Shown piece by piece: positions 42,414 to 51,554 of a stretch of DNA of 64,000 nt. The notes below the pieces were generated by a model, which saw only the letters and a list, made by a program, of their open reading frames with translations, ran no database searches and was not told where the DNA came from. Position 1 is the stretch's first letter, and each line of letters begins with the position of its first letter. Source of the stretch: Bacteroidetes bacterium RIFCSPLOWO2_12_FULL_35_15 (GTDB lineage Bacteria > Bacteroidota > Bacteroidia > 2-12-FULL-35-15); the NCBI GenBank assembly GCA_001769385.1, contig MEPB01000068.1, positions 1 through 64,000 of the forward strand, written 5' to 3'. The position numbers were made by a program, and so were the translations under genes.

Positions 42414-44294
42414 ATGTGTGGTATTGCAGGTATTGTTAATCTGAATAATGAAAAGATAGAAGACTTTCAATTAAGACTTATGTCATCATTTTTGCGTGAA
42501 AGGGGGCCTGATAACGAGGACATTTGGATAAACAAAAATGTTGGTTTGGCTCATAGAAGATTAAGTATTATCGACTTATCTGTTGGAGCTAATCAGCCGA
42601 TGCTGGATGTTGAAGAGACTGTAGCAATAACATTTAACGGTGAAATTTATAATTTTTTAGAACTAAAACAAGAACTGTTATTATCCGGAGTGAAATTTCA
42701 AACCAATAGTGACACTGAAGTAATTATTTATGGTTATAAGATATGGGGAATTGAAAAATTACTTGACAAACTTGATGGAATGTTTGCTTTTGGATTGCAT
42801 GATATTCTGAATCAAAAATTATTTCTTTGTCGCGACAGGTTCGGGAAAAAACCACTTTACTATTCGATAATTAATAAATCATTTTATTTTTCTTCTGACA
42901 TTCGTTCAATTATTAAATTTATTCCTAATCTTGAATTAGATTACGAGTCAGTAGATTTTTATTTGTCAGAATTAGGAATGCCTCAGCCAAAAACTATTTG
43001 GAAGGGTGTTTCCCAGGTTTATAAATCTTCATTTTTAACACTGGACATGCGTACCAGTCAATTTACTACTGCAAGTTATTGGAAAATTGATTTTAGTTCA
43101 AAACTCAAAATTAGTTTTCAAGAGGCAGAAGAATTGGTAGAAAAAACATTAACTCAAGCTATACTTAAGCGTAAAATATCTGATGTGCCGATTGGTTGTT
43201 TCCTTAGTGGCGGTGTTGATTCAGGGTTGATAGTTGCTTTAATGGCACAAAACTCATCAGAAAGAATAAAAACATTTTCAATTGGTTTTAAAGAGGATGA
43301 TTATAATGAACTTCCATTGGCAAAAGAAGTTGCTGTAAGATATAACACGGAACATACAGAGGTGTTAATTGACCCTAAAATTGAAAATGATATTTCGGAT
43401 TTAGTTGATTATTTTGCTGAACCTTTTGCAGACAGTAGTGCTATTCCAACATATTATGTATGTAAAGAAATGAGAAAACACCTCACGGTTGCTCTTTCCG
43501 GTGATGGTGGAGATGAAATGTTTGGATATTCAAACTACGCATTTTTACAAAAAGTAGATTTTTTTGCAAAAAAATATCCAACAGAATGGCAAAGAGAATT
43601 AGTCACCTCTATAAGTAAAATAACAACTCGTTTAGGCATTTCAAATGAAAACTACGGATCACTTAACCAAACTTATAAACTTAGTTCTTCCGGGATAGCA
43701 TTAATTAGGGGAATGGGATTTCAATCTGAAGAAAAGAATCTTTTATATGCAAGTGATTTTATGAAGGAGCAAAAGTGGTTTACATTAAATGAAGTTAAAA
43801 AAATATGGAGCAAGTATAAAACGGAAAACTTAACAGATTCAATATTTTTAGCGTCTTTGGATACCCGATTATTAAATGATTATTTAGTAAAAGTAGATCG
43901 GGCATCAATGAAAAATTCGTTGGAAGTTAGGAGTCCATTTTTAGATAAAAATTTGGCGAATCTGGCATTTAAAATTCCAAATGAATTTAAAATCAGTAAT
44001 GGGATACCTAAATACATTCTAAAAACTTTAGCACAAAAGCATATTGACAAAAATATTTTGTTAAGAAAGAAACAAGGATTTGGTATTCCTGTTGAGCACT
44101 GGTTGAAGAATGAACTAAAACCATTGGTTAATCAATTATTATCAGAACAGCAGATTTTGAAAAGAGGTTTCTTTAATCCAAAATACATTCAACGATTAAT
44201 AAGGGAACATGATTCAGGTTTGTTCAATCACAATCATAAAATATGGAGCTTATTGTGGTTTGAACTTTGGTGCCAGAAAAATCTAGATAAGTAA
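42414..44294 (+). CDS. asnB: Asparagine synthase (glutamine-hydrolysing) family amidotransferase
   Basis: 626 residues. The class II glutaminase domain starts MCGIAGIVNL with nucleophile Cys2, and contains RGPDNEDIW and NGEIYNF. The synthetase domain has the PP-loop FLSGGVDSG (S265-S270) and ALSGDGGDEMFGY. In polysaccharide loci such proteins commonly amidate sugar carboxylates, for example uronic acids, rather than make asparagine; the diacetamido-uronate genes further on would supply such a substrate. That assignment is inference. Confidence 0.93.
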   Translation: MCGIAGIVNLNNEKIEDFQLRLMSSFLRERGPDNEDIWINKNVGLAHRRLSIIDLSVGANQPMLDVEETVAITFNGEIYNFLELKQELLLSGVKFQTNSDTEVIIYGYKIWGIEKLLDKLDGMFAFGLHDILNQKLFLCRDRFGKKPLYYSIINKSFYFSSDIRSIIKFIPNLELDYESVDFYLSELGMPQPKTIWKGVSQVYKSSFLTLDMRTSQFTTASYWKIDFSSKLKISFQEAEELVEKTLTQAILKRKISDVPIGCFLSGGVDSGLIVALMAQNSSERIKTFSIGFKEDDYNELPLAKEVAVRYNTEHTEVLIDPKIENDISDLVDYFAEPFADSSAIPTYYVCKEMRKHLTVALSGDGGDEMFGYSNYAFLQKVDFFAKKYPTEWQRELVTSISKITTRLGISNENYGSLNQTYKLSSSGIALIRGMGFQSEEKNLLYASDFMKEQKWFTLNEVKKIWSKYKTENLTDSIFLASLDTRLLNDYLVKVDRASMKNSLEVRSPFLDKNLANLAFKIPNEFKISNGIPKYILKTLAQKHIDKNILLRKKQGFGIPVEHWLKNELKPLVNQLLSEQQILKRGFFNPKYIQRLIREHDSGLFNHNHKIWSLLWFELWCQKNLDK

Positions 44295-44298
44295 AAAC

Positions 44299-45507
44299 GT
44301 GAATACAAAATCAATTTATATTATTTCGGCTTCTTATCCTTTTGGGAAAGGCGAAGAGTTTGTGAGGAAAGAATTAAAGGAATTAAGTAAGTATTTTAAA
44401 AAAATATATTTGTTTCCGCTTTCTGCTGAAGGAGAAAGTCGTTGGATGCCAGCAAATGTAGAATTGAATTTATCCCTGGCTAATACAAGCAGAATCATTG
44501 AAAAAAAAGAATTTTTCTTGAACTTTTTACTTATTATCAGGATTTTTAGCCTTGAATTTTTTAATTCAAAGAAACGTATTTTTTTGCTTAAAAATTTCCG
44601 TGAATTAGCTAATTCTATTTTACAAACAAAAATTCTTTCACGTGTCTTTTATAAACAAGTTTCTGATAAGGAAAATTCCTTTTTCTATTCTATTTGGATG
44701 GAAGATGGAGCATTGATGTTATCAATTCTTAAAGACGAAAAAAAAATTAATAAATTCGTATTCAGAATGCATGGGTATGATTTATTTGATGAAAGAAGGG
44801 AAGGGAATTACATGCCATTTCGATATTATAATTTCATGAATGCAAATAAAATTTTTGTTTTATCAAAAGCTGGCTACAATTATTTGCAGTCAAAAACTAA
44901 ATTCACAACTAAATTAATTATAAATTATTCAGGTATCTATGATAATGGAGATAACCCTTTTGATCCTAAAGAGAAGTTCACTATTGTTTCCTGTTCAAAT
45001 GTTCTTAAAATGAAAAGGCTTGATAAAATTATAAAAACACTTTCTTTGCTAAATTTCCCGGTTAATTGGATTCATATTGGAGACGGATGCATGTTAAATG
45101 AGATAAAAAAAATGTCATTACAGCTGCCTGAACACATTAACTTTGACATTAAAGGGTATTTACCAAATGAAGAAATACTAAATTTTTACAAATCAGTTTC
45201 AATTAATCTATTTATTCATTTAAGTGATTCTGAAGGTTTAGGAATGGCAATAGTTGAAGCACAAAGTTTCGGGATTCCTGCATTAGCTGTGAATGTTGGA
45301 GGCGTTTCTGAAGTTGTAAATAAAAAAACAGGGGTGTTAGTAGACATAACTACTGATGAAGGAATAATTGCGGATGAAATTTTAAAAATAAAAAATAGCA
45401 ATATTAACACTAGCGAATTTAGAAAAGATATAAAATTATTTTGGAGGGAAACATTTGATGCGAGATCTAATTACAAAATATTTTATGATTTGATAGTTAG
45501 ATCTTAG
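44299..45507 (+). CDS. Glycosyltransferase family 4
   Basis: 402 residues, with a GTG start at 44299, four bases after the asnB stop; no suitable ATG lies near. The GT-B fold is shown by the N-terminal YIISASYPFGKGEEFVRKEL and the C-terminal donor-binding IHLSDSEGLGMAIVEAQSFGIPALAVNVGG (E-x7-E motif at about 330). Retaining nucleotide-sugar glycosyltransferase acting on the cytoplasmic side. Confidence 0.9.
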   Translation: MNTKSIYIISASYPFGKGEEFVRKELKELSKYFKKIYLFPLSAEGESRWMPANVELNLSLANTSRIIEKKEFFLNFLLIIRIFSLEFFNSKKRIFLLKNFRELANSILQTKILSRVFYKQVSDKENSFFYSIWMEDGALMLSILKDEKKINKFVFRMHGYDLFDERREGNYMPFRYYNFMNANKIFVLSKAGYNYLQSKTKFTTKLIINYSGIYDNGDNPFDPKEKFTIVSCSNVLKMKRLDKIIKTLSLLNFPVNWIHIGDGCMLNEIKKMSLQLPEHINFDIKGYLPNEEILNFYKSVSINLFIHLSDSEGLGMAIVEAQSFGIPALAVNVGGVSEVVNKKTGVLVDITTDEGIIADEILKIKNSNINTSEFRKDIKLFWRETFDARSNYKIFYDLIVRS

Positions 45508-45643
45508 ATTAGGTTTTAGAAAACTACACTTTAAACATAAAATGTCACCCCCATCTCAAATAATGCTCTTGGGTATTGAGAAACAATTTAATTTCGAAAA
45601 TAAAGTGCAATAAATTGTGAGGAAATTATAAATAAAAAGTAAT

Positions 45644-46567
45644 ATGAAAACAGAAATAAAACAGATTAATTCTTTTAATGAAGAAGCCCTGAAACTTTTT
45701 AATGATAAGGGCATTGGAAATGCTGAAAAAGTTAGAAGAATAATGCAACTAACACATGACCTCGCGTCAAAGAAATTTTCTGATCTGACTATTCTTGATT
45801 TAGGCTGTGGTGAAGGAGTTTATACCTTAGAGGCTGGATTGAGAGGAGCAAGAGTTACAGGAATGGATGGAAGAGATAATCGTTTACGATTCGGAAAAGA
45901 GGTAGCACTTAATCATGGATTAAATAATGTTAATTTTATTGTTGATGATGTAAGGAACCTGACATACGAAAAGTACGGAACATTTGATGTAGTATATTTA
46001 TTAGGATTACTTTATCATTTAGACGAACCTGAGATTTTCGATATTCTTAAAAACATCTATTCTGTGTGTGGTGAACTTCTGATTATTGATACGGCCATTG
46101 CTTTGAGTACGCCAATTACTTTAGTGCATGAGAAAAAAGAATATTATGGAGTTAAGTACATTGAACACGAAGAAGGTGATAGTGATGATCTAATGATAAA
46201 TAAACGAATAATGGCTTCTATTGGAAATAACAAAAGTTTTGCATTTTCTAAAAAATCATTGGTTAAATATCTTAATGAACTGGGATTTGTTACTGTTTTA
46301 GAGTGCTATTCTCCTATAGAAAACAATAAAACCGAAAGCCGGATCACTTTGGTTGCGATCAAAAGTGAAAAGGAAAAAATTGCATCTTATCCTTGGTTGA
46401 ACGATATGACGGAAGATGAAATTTCAAATAAATTAAAATCTACACTTGTAATACCTCCCTTTGCGCTTAAGCATCAATATACCTTTAAAGCAAAAGTGAA
46501 AATGTTAATAGATAAATGGTTGGCAAAAAGAGGTTATGAATTAAAAATAAAATTAAAAGATAAATAG
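45644..46567 (+). CDS. Class I SAM-dependent methyltransferase
   Basis: 307 residues. Motif I is TILDLGCGEGVYTLEAGLRG (about 47-66), followed by VTGMDGRDNRLRFG and NVNFIVDDVRNL; FDVVYLLGLLYHLDEPE marks the usual post-motif region. The target is unknown; within this locus a sugar O- or N-methyl group is likely. It stands apart from its neighbours (136 bp before, 320 bp after), so it may have its own promoter. Confidence 0.85.
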   Translation: MKTEIKQINSFNEEALKLFNDKGIGNAEKVRRIMQLTHDLASKKFSDLTILDLGCGEGVYTLEAGLRGARVTGMDGRDNRLRFGKEVALNHGLNNVNFIVDDVRNLTYEKYGTFDVVYLLGLLYHLDEPEIFDILKNIYSVCGELLIIDTAIALSTPITLVHEKKEYYGVKYIEHEEGDSDDLMINKRIMASIGNNKSFAFSKKSLVKYLNELGFVTVLECYSPIENNKTESRITLVAIKSEKEKIASYPWLNDMTEDEISNKLKSTLVIPPFALKHQYTFKAKVKMLIDKWLAKRGYELKIKLKDK

Positions 46568-46887
46568 CGATAAATATTTTCCCTATAATTTAATAAGTAT
46601 TATTAAAGAAAAATTATATGATAAATAAGATATCAAAATAATCAAAGATGAATAAGATTTGTTTTCCAAATCTGAATGGATTATAAATATTAATATAAAT
46701 TAAGCAATTATTAGGATGTTAAATTTGTATAGGATGTTAAATTTGTAAGAAATATTGCCCAACATTTCGGAGCGATTTTCTTTGAACTTTTAGAGAGAAA
46801 TTTATATATTGATAGCATTATTCTAAAATAAATAGCAGAGATAACAATAAATAAGGGTTAAAATAAAATGATACTAATTATTTTTTA
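46568..46887. other. Intergenic region with tandem 17-bp repeat
   Basis: 320 bp. AGGATGTTAAATTTGTA occurs twice in tandem (46713-46729, 46731-46747; period 18). Each copy contains TAAATTTG, a match to the -7 box consensus. This may be a promoter region for the downstream membrane protein. The rest is AT-rich without other signals. Confidence 0.55.
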
Positions 46888-48843
46888 ATGATAACTGATT
46901 TCGCATATTATTTTCTTCTTTCGACAATCGGGATAGTCTGGTTTTATTTCACTGGTACACTTTTAATGAAATTGTTAAAGATCAGCATTGCTTTAACACA
47001 ATTGAATACATTGCTTAGTTTATTGATCGGAATAGTTTCGCATGTCATAATATTTTCGATATTTAAAACACATTTTGCGACACTTAATGTTATACTTCTT
47101 CTTATATTATTTGCAATCTGGATAGAGTTTAGGAAACTGAATAAGTTTAATCCAATTCAGAGGGGATTTAAATTTCATCTTTTACAACTAACAGAACTAT
47201 CATTGGTTTTGTTGCTTCTATACGGAATTAAGGTTTTTTCTACTGTTGATCCCAAAATATACCCTTTTTTTAATTCCGGAAGAGACGATATTTTTTATTC
47301 GCAAATCTCAGGTTTTATCTCAAGATACGGGAAAGAAAATTTTTTTATCGATTGGGTTTCAGATGTTAATTCTCTAGGTATTGTACCTTATCATTATTTT
47401 GAATTATGGTTAAATGGACTATATACAGATATTACAGGATTGTTAAGTATAAATGTTTATTTTTTTGTAACGTCTGTAATTATCACCCTTTTATTATATC
47501 AGACTATTTTAATGATTATTGGAGAAGTCACGGGACAAAACATAGAATTGAAGCACAAAATTATTGCTATTTCGTTATTTTTTTTAGGAGATTTTTTTTA
47601 TGGAATGATACCACATGATACTTGGCCAAGTTTAACAAGAGGGCTGAATTTATATAAGAATATAAAAATTGTGACTGTTTTTATAGTTCTGGCATTGTCG
47701 TGGCAAGCATGGAAATCATACCTGTATACAATATCCTTGCTTACACTATTGATGATACCATTGCTTAATTATGGTTTAATGCCCGTTATCTTGTTTTCTG
47801 TCCCATTGTTTTTTATTATACATCATTGGTTCCTGAAAACACCTGAGTCAATACCTTATCGAAAAGTGCTGATATATTACATTTCTTATCTTGTATTGTT
47901 AATTGCGATTCAAAAAATATTCAAAAATTCATTTGATGGCATGACCACGTTAGGATTGAGGGACCTCATAACATATTATGATAATTTTCCTAAAATAAAA
48001 ACACTTGTTCATTTTATAATGAAATATTTTATAATGACTGCATTATTGGCTTTGCCATTTATTTTCATATTTATTCCATTAAAAAAACATAAACTATTAA
48101 GTTTCAAATCAGGTTTTACCATTTTAACGTTAATAATATTATTGACTTCCCTTGGGCTATCATCTGTATTATATTTTATTGTTGATACCTCTCAGATATT
48201 TACAATTACAATGAACATTTTATCACATTTATTATTATATTGCACTATTCCCTTGCTGTTTTTTAAAGTTCCGAAAAGTTATTTTTATAAAGTATGGATG
48301 TGTATTTATCTATTATCTGGAATTTATCTGGTAATAAATGATTTTATATATAAGGCATCGAATATGAGCAGGTATTCAACTGTTTTTTTAAACTCAGTGC
48401 AATCAATTAGCAATAAAATACACGGGCAAGGCATACGATATTTAGCCCCCTCATATTATACTTCTGCCTATTTGCTGAATTCCAACTGTAATTTTGAAGG
48501 GTATTATCTCAGCTTTTTAAAAAATGACATCATTATTCATACGGTTACAGTTAATGAAATTCCCAACAGAAAAGAACTACATGATTTTTTTAATTACAAT
48601 AAAAAATTAATTCTAAAATCATCCTATTACCTTAATTTTGTTCATCAGATGAAATTGGAAAATGTGAGTAATGATTCTGCTCAATTTATATTTGTTAAAG
48701 AAAACAATATCGATTTTATTGTTGCAATAAAAGGTGCCCGAATCCCTGATGGCATCCTTCGCTTAATCACAAAAAAAATTGAAGATCCTGTTTCAAGGGA
48801 AACATTAATGTTGATTGATAGAAAAAGATTGCCTGAAAATTAA
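46888..48843 (+). CDS. Polytopic membrane protein of the polysaccharide locus
   Basis: 651 residues with about 12 predicted membrane helices over residues 5-500 (for example FAYYFLLSTIGIVWFYFTG and LTELSLVLLLLYGIKVFS) and a soluble C-terminal part of ~140 residues. A large loop (FFNSGRDDIFYSQISGFISR, WVSDVNSLGIVPYHYFELWL) contains aspartates and a PYHYFELW segment that recalls GT-C-type or polymerase-like proteins. No firm family assignment. In position and size it could be an oligosaccharide polymerase, a lipid-linked glycosyltransferase or a modifying enzyme. Confidence 0.75.
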   Translation: MITDFAYYFLLSTIGIVWFYFTGTLLMKLLKISIALTQLNTLLSLLIGIVSHVIIFSIFKTHFATLNVILLLILFAIWIEFRKLNKFNPIQRGFKFHLLQLTELSLVLLLLYGIKVFSTVDPKIYPFFNSGRDDIFYSQISGFISRYGKENFFIDWVSDVNSLGIVPYHYFELWLNGLYTDITGLLSINVYFFVTSVIITLLLYQTILMIIGEVTGQNIELKHKIIAISLFFLGDFFYGMIPHDTWPSLTRGLNLYKNIKIVTVFIVLALSWQAWKSYLYTISLLTLLMIPLLNYGLMPVILFSVPLFFIIHHWFLKTPESIPYRKVLIYYISYLVLLIAIQKIFKNSFDGMTTLGLRDLITYYDNFPKIKTLVHFIMKYFIMTALLALPFIFIFIPLKKHKLLSFKSGFTILTLIILLTSLGLSSVLYFIVDTSQIFTITMNILSHLLLYCTIPLLFFKVPKSYFYKVWMCIYLLSGIYLVINDFIYKASNMSRYSTVFLNSVQSISNKIHGQGIRYLAPSYYTSAYLLNSNCNFEGYYLSFLKNDIIIHTVTVNEIPNRKELHDFFNYNKKLILKSSYYLNFVHQMKLENVSNDSAQFIFVKENNIDFIVAIKGARIPDGILRLITKKIEDPVSRETLMLIDRKRLPEN

Positions 48844-48895
48844 ATGTTCGCACTCTAAAATGTTCAACACTATAAATGTTCGCCACTAAATGTTC
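48842..48895 (+). repeat. Four direct repeats of AAATGTTC
   Basis: AAATGTTC at 48842-48849, 48858-48865, 48874-48881 and 48888-48895 (periods 16, 16 and 14), each followed by a G/A-C-ACT-like string. The first copy overlaps the stop codon of the membrane protein gene. They lie 32 bp before a candidate -7 box, so they may be a regulator-binding array. Confidence 0.7.
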
Positions 48896-48926
48896 AAGAC
48901 TATTTAGATAGATGCTAAAAATTATA

Positions 48927-48934
48927 TATATTTG
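48927..48934 (+). promoter_or_regulatory. Candidate -7 box of an internal promoter
   Basis: TATATTTG matches TAnnTTTG and ends 18 bp before the ATG at 48953. The -33 element is not convincing. It would drive the nucleotide-sugar gene block from 48953 on. Confidence 0.4.
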
Positions 48935-48952
48935 GAAAATAAATAAAATTTC

Positions 48953-49957
48953 ATGAAAATAGCAGTAATAGGTTTTGGCTATTGGGGGCCTAATTTAGTT
49001 AGGAATTTCAGCAATATACAAGATTGTAGCGTAGAATATGTGTGCGATTTCAGAGCAGAACGATTAGATATTGTAAAAAAATTATACCCATCTGTAAAAA
49101 CTTCATCTGACTTAGATGCTGTGTTAAATGATACAAATATAGATGCTGTTGTAATTGCAACACCAGTTTTTACTCATTTTGAAATTGCAAAAAAAGCATT
49201 AAGAAAAGGAAAGAATGTTTTAATTGAAAAACCTTTGACATCCTCTTCGGTTCAAGCTATTGAATTGTATGAAATTTCACAAAAAGCAAAAAAACTTTTA
49301 ATGGTAGACCATACTTTTCTATATACTGGAGCAGTTCAAAAAATGAAACAATTAATTGCGGAAGAAATAATTGGTAATTTAAAATATTTTGATTCTACTC
49401 GAATTAACTTAGGCTTGTTCCAGCCTGATATCAATGTATTATGGGATCTAGCTCCACATGATATTTCCATTTTAAATTATCTTATCAACGATACTCCATA
49501 CAGTGTAAACGCTACAGGTGTTTCTCATACTAATAACAAGATCGAAAACATTGCTTACTTAACCGTGAATTATAAATCAGGTTTTATTGCTCATTTTAAT
49601 TGCTCCTGGACTTCTCCAGTAAAACTAAGGACTATGTTGATAGGTGGCGATAAAAAAATGTTGTTATTCAATGATCTCGAACCGACTGAAAAAATAAAAA
49701 TTTACGATACGGGATTCGATCACAAAACTGATGAAGAAAAATTACGAATATTAGTTGATTATCGTGTAGGCGATGTGTTTATTCCTAAAATTGATTCGAA
49801 AGAAGCCTTGTTTGGAATGGCAAGCGACTTTATTTATTGTATTAAAAACAATGCAAAGCCTCTTTCTGATTTCCAATCAGGGCTCAATGTGATTAAAATT
49901 TTAGAAGCATCCCAACAATCTATCAAACAAAACGGAAAAGAAATTATTTTAAATTAA
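48953..49957 (+). CDS. Gfo/Idh/MocA family dehydrogenase (WbpB/WlbA-like)
   Basis: 334 residues. The NAD-binding start is MKIAVIGFGYWGPNLVRNF, and the family motif VLIEKPLTSS lies near residue 90. The following Gly-rich and strand-rich C-terminal domain (WDLAPHDISILNYL) is typical. It is followed at 1 bp by an acyltransferase and at 7 bp more by a DegT aminotransferase. This is the gene set of the WbpB-WbpD-WbpE route, in which UDP-GlcNAcA is oxidised at C3, aminated and acetylated to a 2,3-diacetamido uronic acid. Specificity inferred from that grouping. Confidence 0.88.
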   Translation: MKIAVIGFGYWGPNLVRNFSNIQDCSVEYVCDFRAERLDIVKKLYPSVKTSSDLDAVLNDTNIDAVVIATPVFTHFEIAKKALRKGKNVLIEKPLTSSSVQAIELYEISQKAKKLLMVDHTFLYTGAVQKMKQLIAEEIIGNLKYFDSTRINLGLFQPDINVLWDLAPHDISILNYLINDTPYSVNATGVSHTNNKIENIAYLTVNYKSGFIAHFNCSWTSPVKLRTMLIGGDKKMLLFNDLEPTEKIKIYDTGFDHKTDEEKLRILVDYRVGDVFIPKIDSKEALFGMASDFIYCIKNNAKPLSDFQSGLNVIKILEASQQSIKQNGKEIILN

Positions 49958-49958
49958 T

Positions 49959-50447
49959 ATGGAAATTTTAAACATTGATGAACCACGTAAGTCACTTGTA
50001 AATGTTAAAGTCGGGCAGAATGTTCGGATTTTTAATTTCGTAAATGCTTATGGTTGCAGCATTGATGACAATTCAAAAGTAGGAGCATTTGTTGAGATTC
50101 AGGCAGGTGCCAGCATTGGTAAAAATTGCAAAATATCAAGCCACACATTTATCTGCGAAGGAGTACATATCGAGGATAACTGTTTTATTGGTCATGGCGT
50201 TATGTTTACGAACGATTTATTTCCCAGAGCAACAAACCCCGATGGTAGCCCTCAAACAAATGAAGATTGGAAACTTGTTGAAACATTTATAAAAAAAGGT
50301 GCATCTATTGGAAGTAATGCAACTATTTTAGCAGGGATAACCATTGGTGAAAATGCACTTATTGGTGCTGGAGCAGTAGTGACAAAAGATGTTCCTGTAA
50401 ATACGATAGTAGCTGGAAATCCTGCGAAAATATTCAAAACCATATAA
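49959..50447 (+). CDS. Left-handed beta-helix N-acyltransferase (WbpD/WlbB-like)
   Basis: 162 residues of hexapeptide repeats (NSKVGAFVEIQAGASIGKNC), with FICEGVHIEDNCFIGHGVMF and the terminal IGAGAVVTKDVPVNTIVAGN-PAK signature. It would acetylate a sugar amine using acetyl-CoA as an active trimer. It is the middle gene of the dehydrogenase/acyltransferase/aminotransferase trio and is clearly related to the protein encoded at 59008. Confidence 0.9.
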   Translation: MEILNIDEPRKSLVNVKVGQNVRIFNFVNAYGCSIDDNSKVGAFVEIQAGASIGKNCKISSHTFICEGVHIEDNCFIGHGVMFTNDLFPRATNPDGSPQTNEDWKLVETFIKKGASIGSNATILAGITIGENALIGAGAVVTKDVPVNTIVAGNPAKIFKTI

Positions 50448-50454
50448 ATTCATT

Positions 50455-51552
50455 ATGAAAAAAATTCCATGTCTTGATCTCAAAGGTCAACACCAGCAAA
50501 TAAAAAAAGAAGTGTTTGATGCATTTGAAAAAGTATATGAAAATACAGCTTTTTCTGGCGGTCCTTTTGTAGAAGAATTTGAAAAAGCGTTCTCTATCTA
50601 TACGAATACAAAATATACAGTTGGTGTTAACAATGGAACTTCAGCTTTGCATTTAGCAATGATAGCCTTAGGTATTGGACCGGGTGATGAAGTTATTATT
50701 CCGGCAAATACTTTTATTGCAACTGCTTGGGGAGTTTCTTATGTTGGCGCAACACCCGTTTTTATTGACTGTGATGAACATAATTGGGAAATCGATCCTT
50801 CAAAAATTGAAAAGGCTATTACATCTAAAACAAAAGCAATAATCGGAGTTCATTTATATGGTATGCCTTTCGACATTGATGCAGTTGCTTCAATTGCAAA
50901 AAAACATAATTTATTTTTTGTTGAAGATGCAGCTCAAGCACAAGGTGCCCGTTACAAAGGAAAAACAGTTGGTGGGTTTGGGGAAATGGCTTGTTTTAGT
51001 TTTTATCCCGGAAAAAATCTGGGAGCCTGTGGAGAAGCAGGAGGTATCACAACAAATAATGAAAACTATTATAAACATCTTCAAAGTTTACGCAATCATG
51101 GAAGCACCATTCGTTATTATCATGACGAAGTGGGCTTTAATATGAGAATGGGCGGCTTGGAAGGAGCTTCGTTAAGTGTTAAAGTAAAATACATCGAAGG
51201 ATGGAATAACAGAAGAAGAGAGATTGCAAAGATGTATCATGAGGGAATTAAAAACACGAAGATTAAAATGCAAACCCAGCCTGAGTGGGCAGACTCTATC
51301 TACCATTTGTTTGTTGTTACTTGTGAAGCAAAGAATGCATTTGTAAAATACTTAACCGATAATGATATAAATCCAGGCTTCCACTATCCTGTTCCTTGTC
51401 ATTTACAAAAAGCATATGCGCATTTAGGCTATAAAAAAGGTGATTTCCCAAATTCAGAATATTTAGCTGAACATTGTATTTCATTACCCATGTTTGCAGA
51501 GCTAACTGACCTGGAAGTAAATACAGTGATTAATTGCTTGAATAAATTTTAA
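50455..51552 (+). CDS. DegT/DnrJ/EryC1/StrS sugar aminotransferase (WbpE-like)
   Basis: 365 residues. PLP-dependent fold type I: NGTSALHLAMIALGIGPGDE, VEDAAQAQGA and the PLP lysine K187 in FSFYPGKNLGACGEAG. It aminates a keto-sugar nucleotide with glutamate as donor. It completes the first Wbp-like trio; similarity to the protein encoded at 59474 is strong around the active site. Confidence 0.93.
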   Translation: MKKIPCLDLKGQHQQIKKEVFDAFEKVYENTAFSGGPFVEEFEKAFSIYTNTKYTVGVNNGTSALHLAMIALGIGPGDEVIIPANTFIATAWGVSYVGATPVFIDCDEHNWEIDPSKIEKAITSKTKAIIGVHLYGMPFDIDAVASIAKKHNLFFVEDAAQAQGARYKGKTVGGFGEMACFSFYPGKNLGACGEAGGITTNNENYYKHLQSLRNHGSTIRYYHDEVGFNMRMGGLEGASLSVKVKYIEGWNNRRREIAKMYHEGIKNTKIKMQTQPEWADSIYHLFVVTCEAKNAFVKYLTDNDINPGFHYPVPCHLQKAYAHLGYKKGDFPNSEYLAEHCISLPMFAELTDLEVNTVINCLNKF

Positions 51553-51554
51553 GA

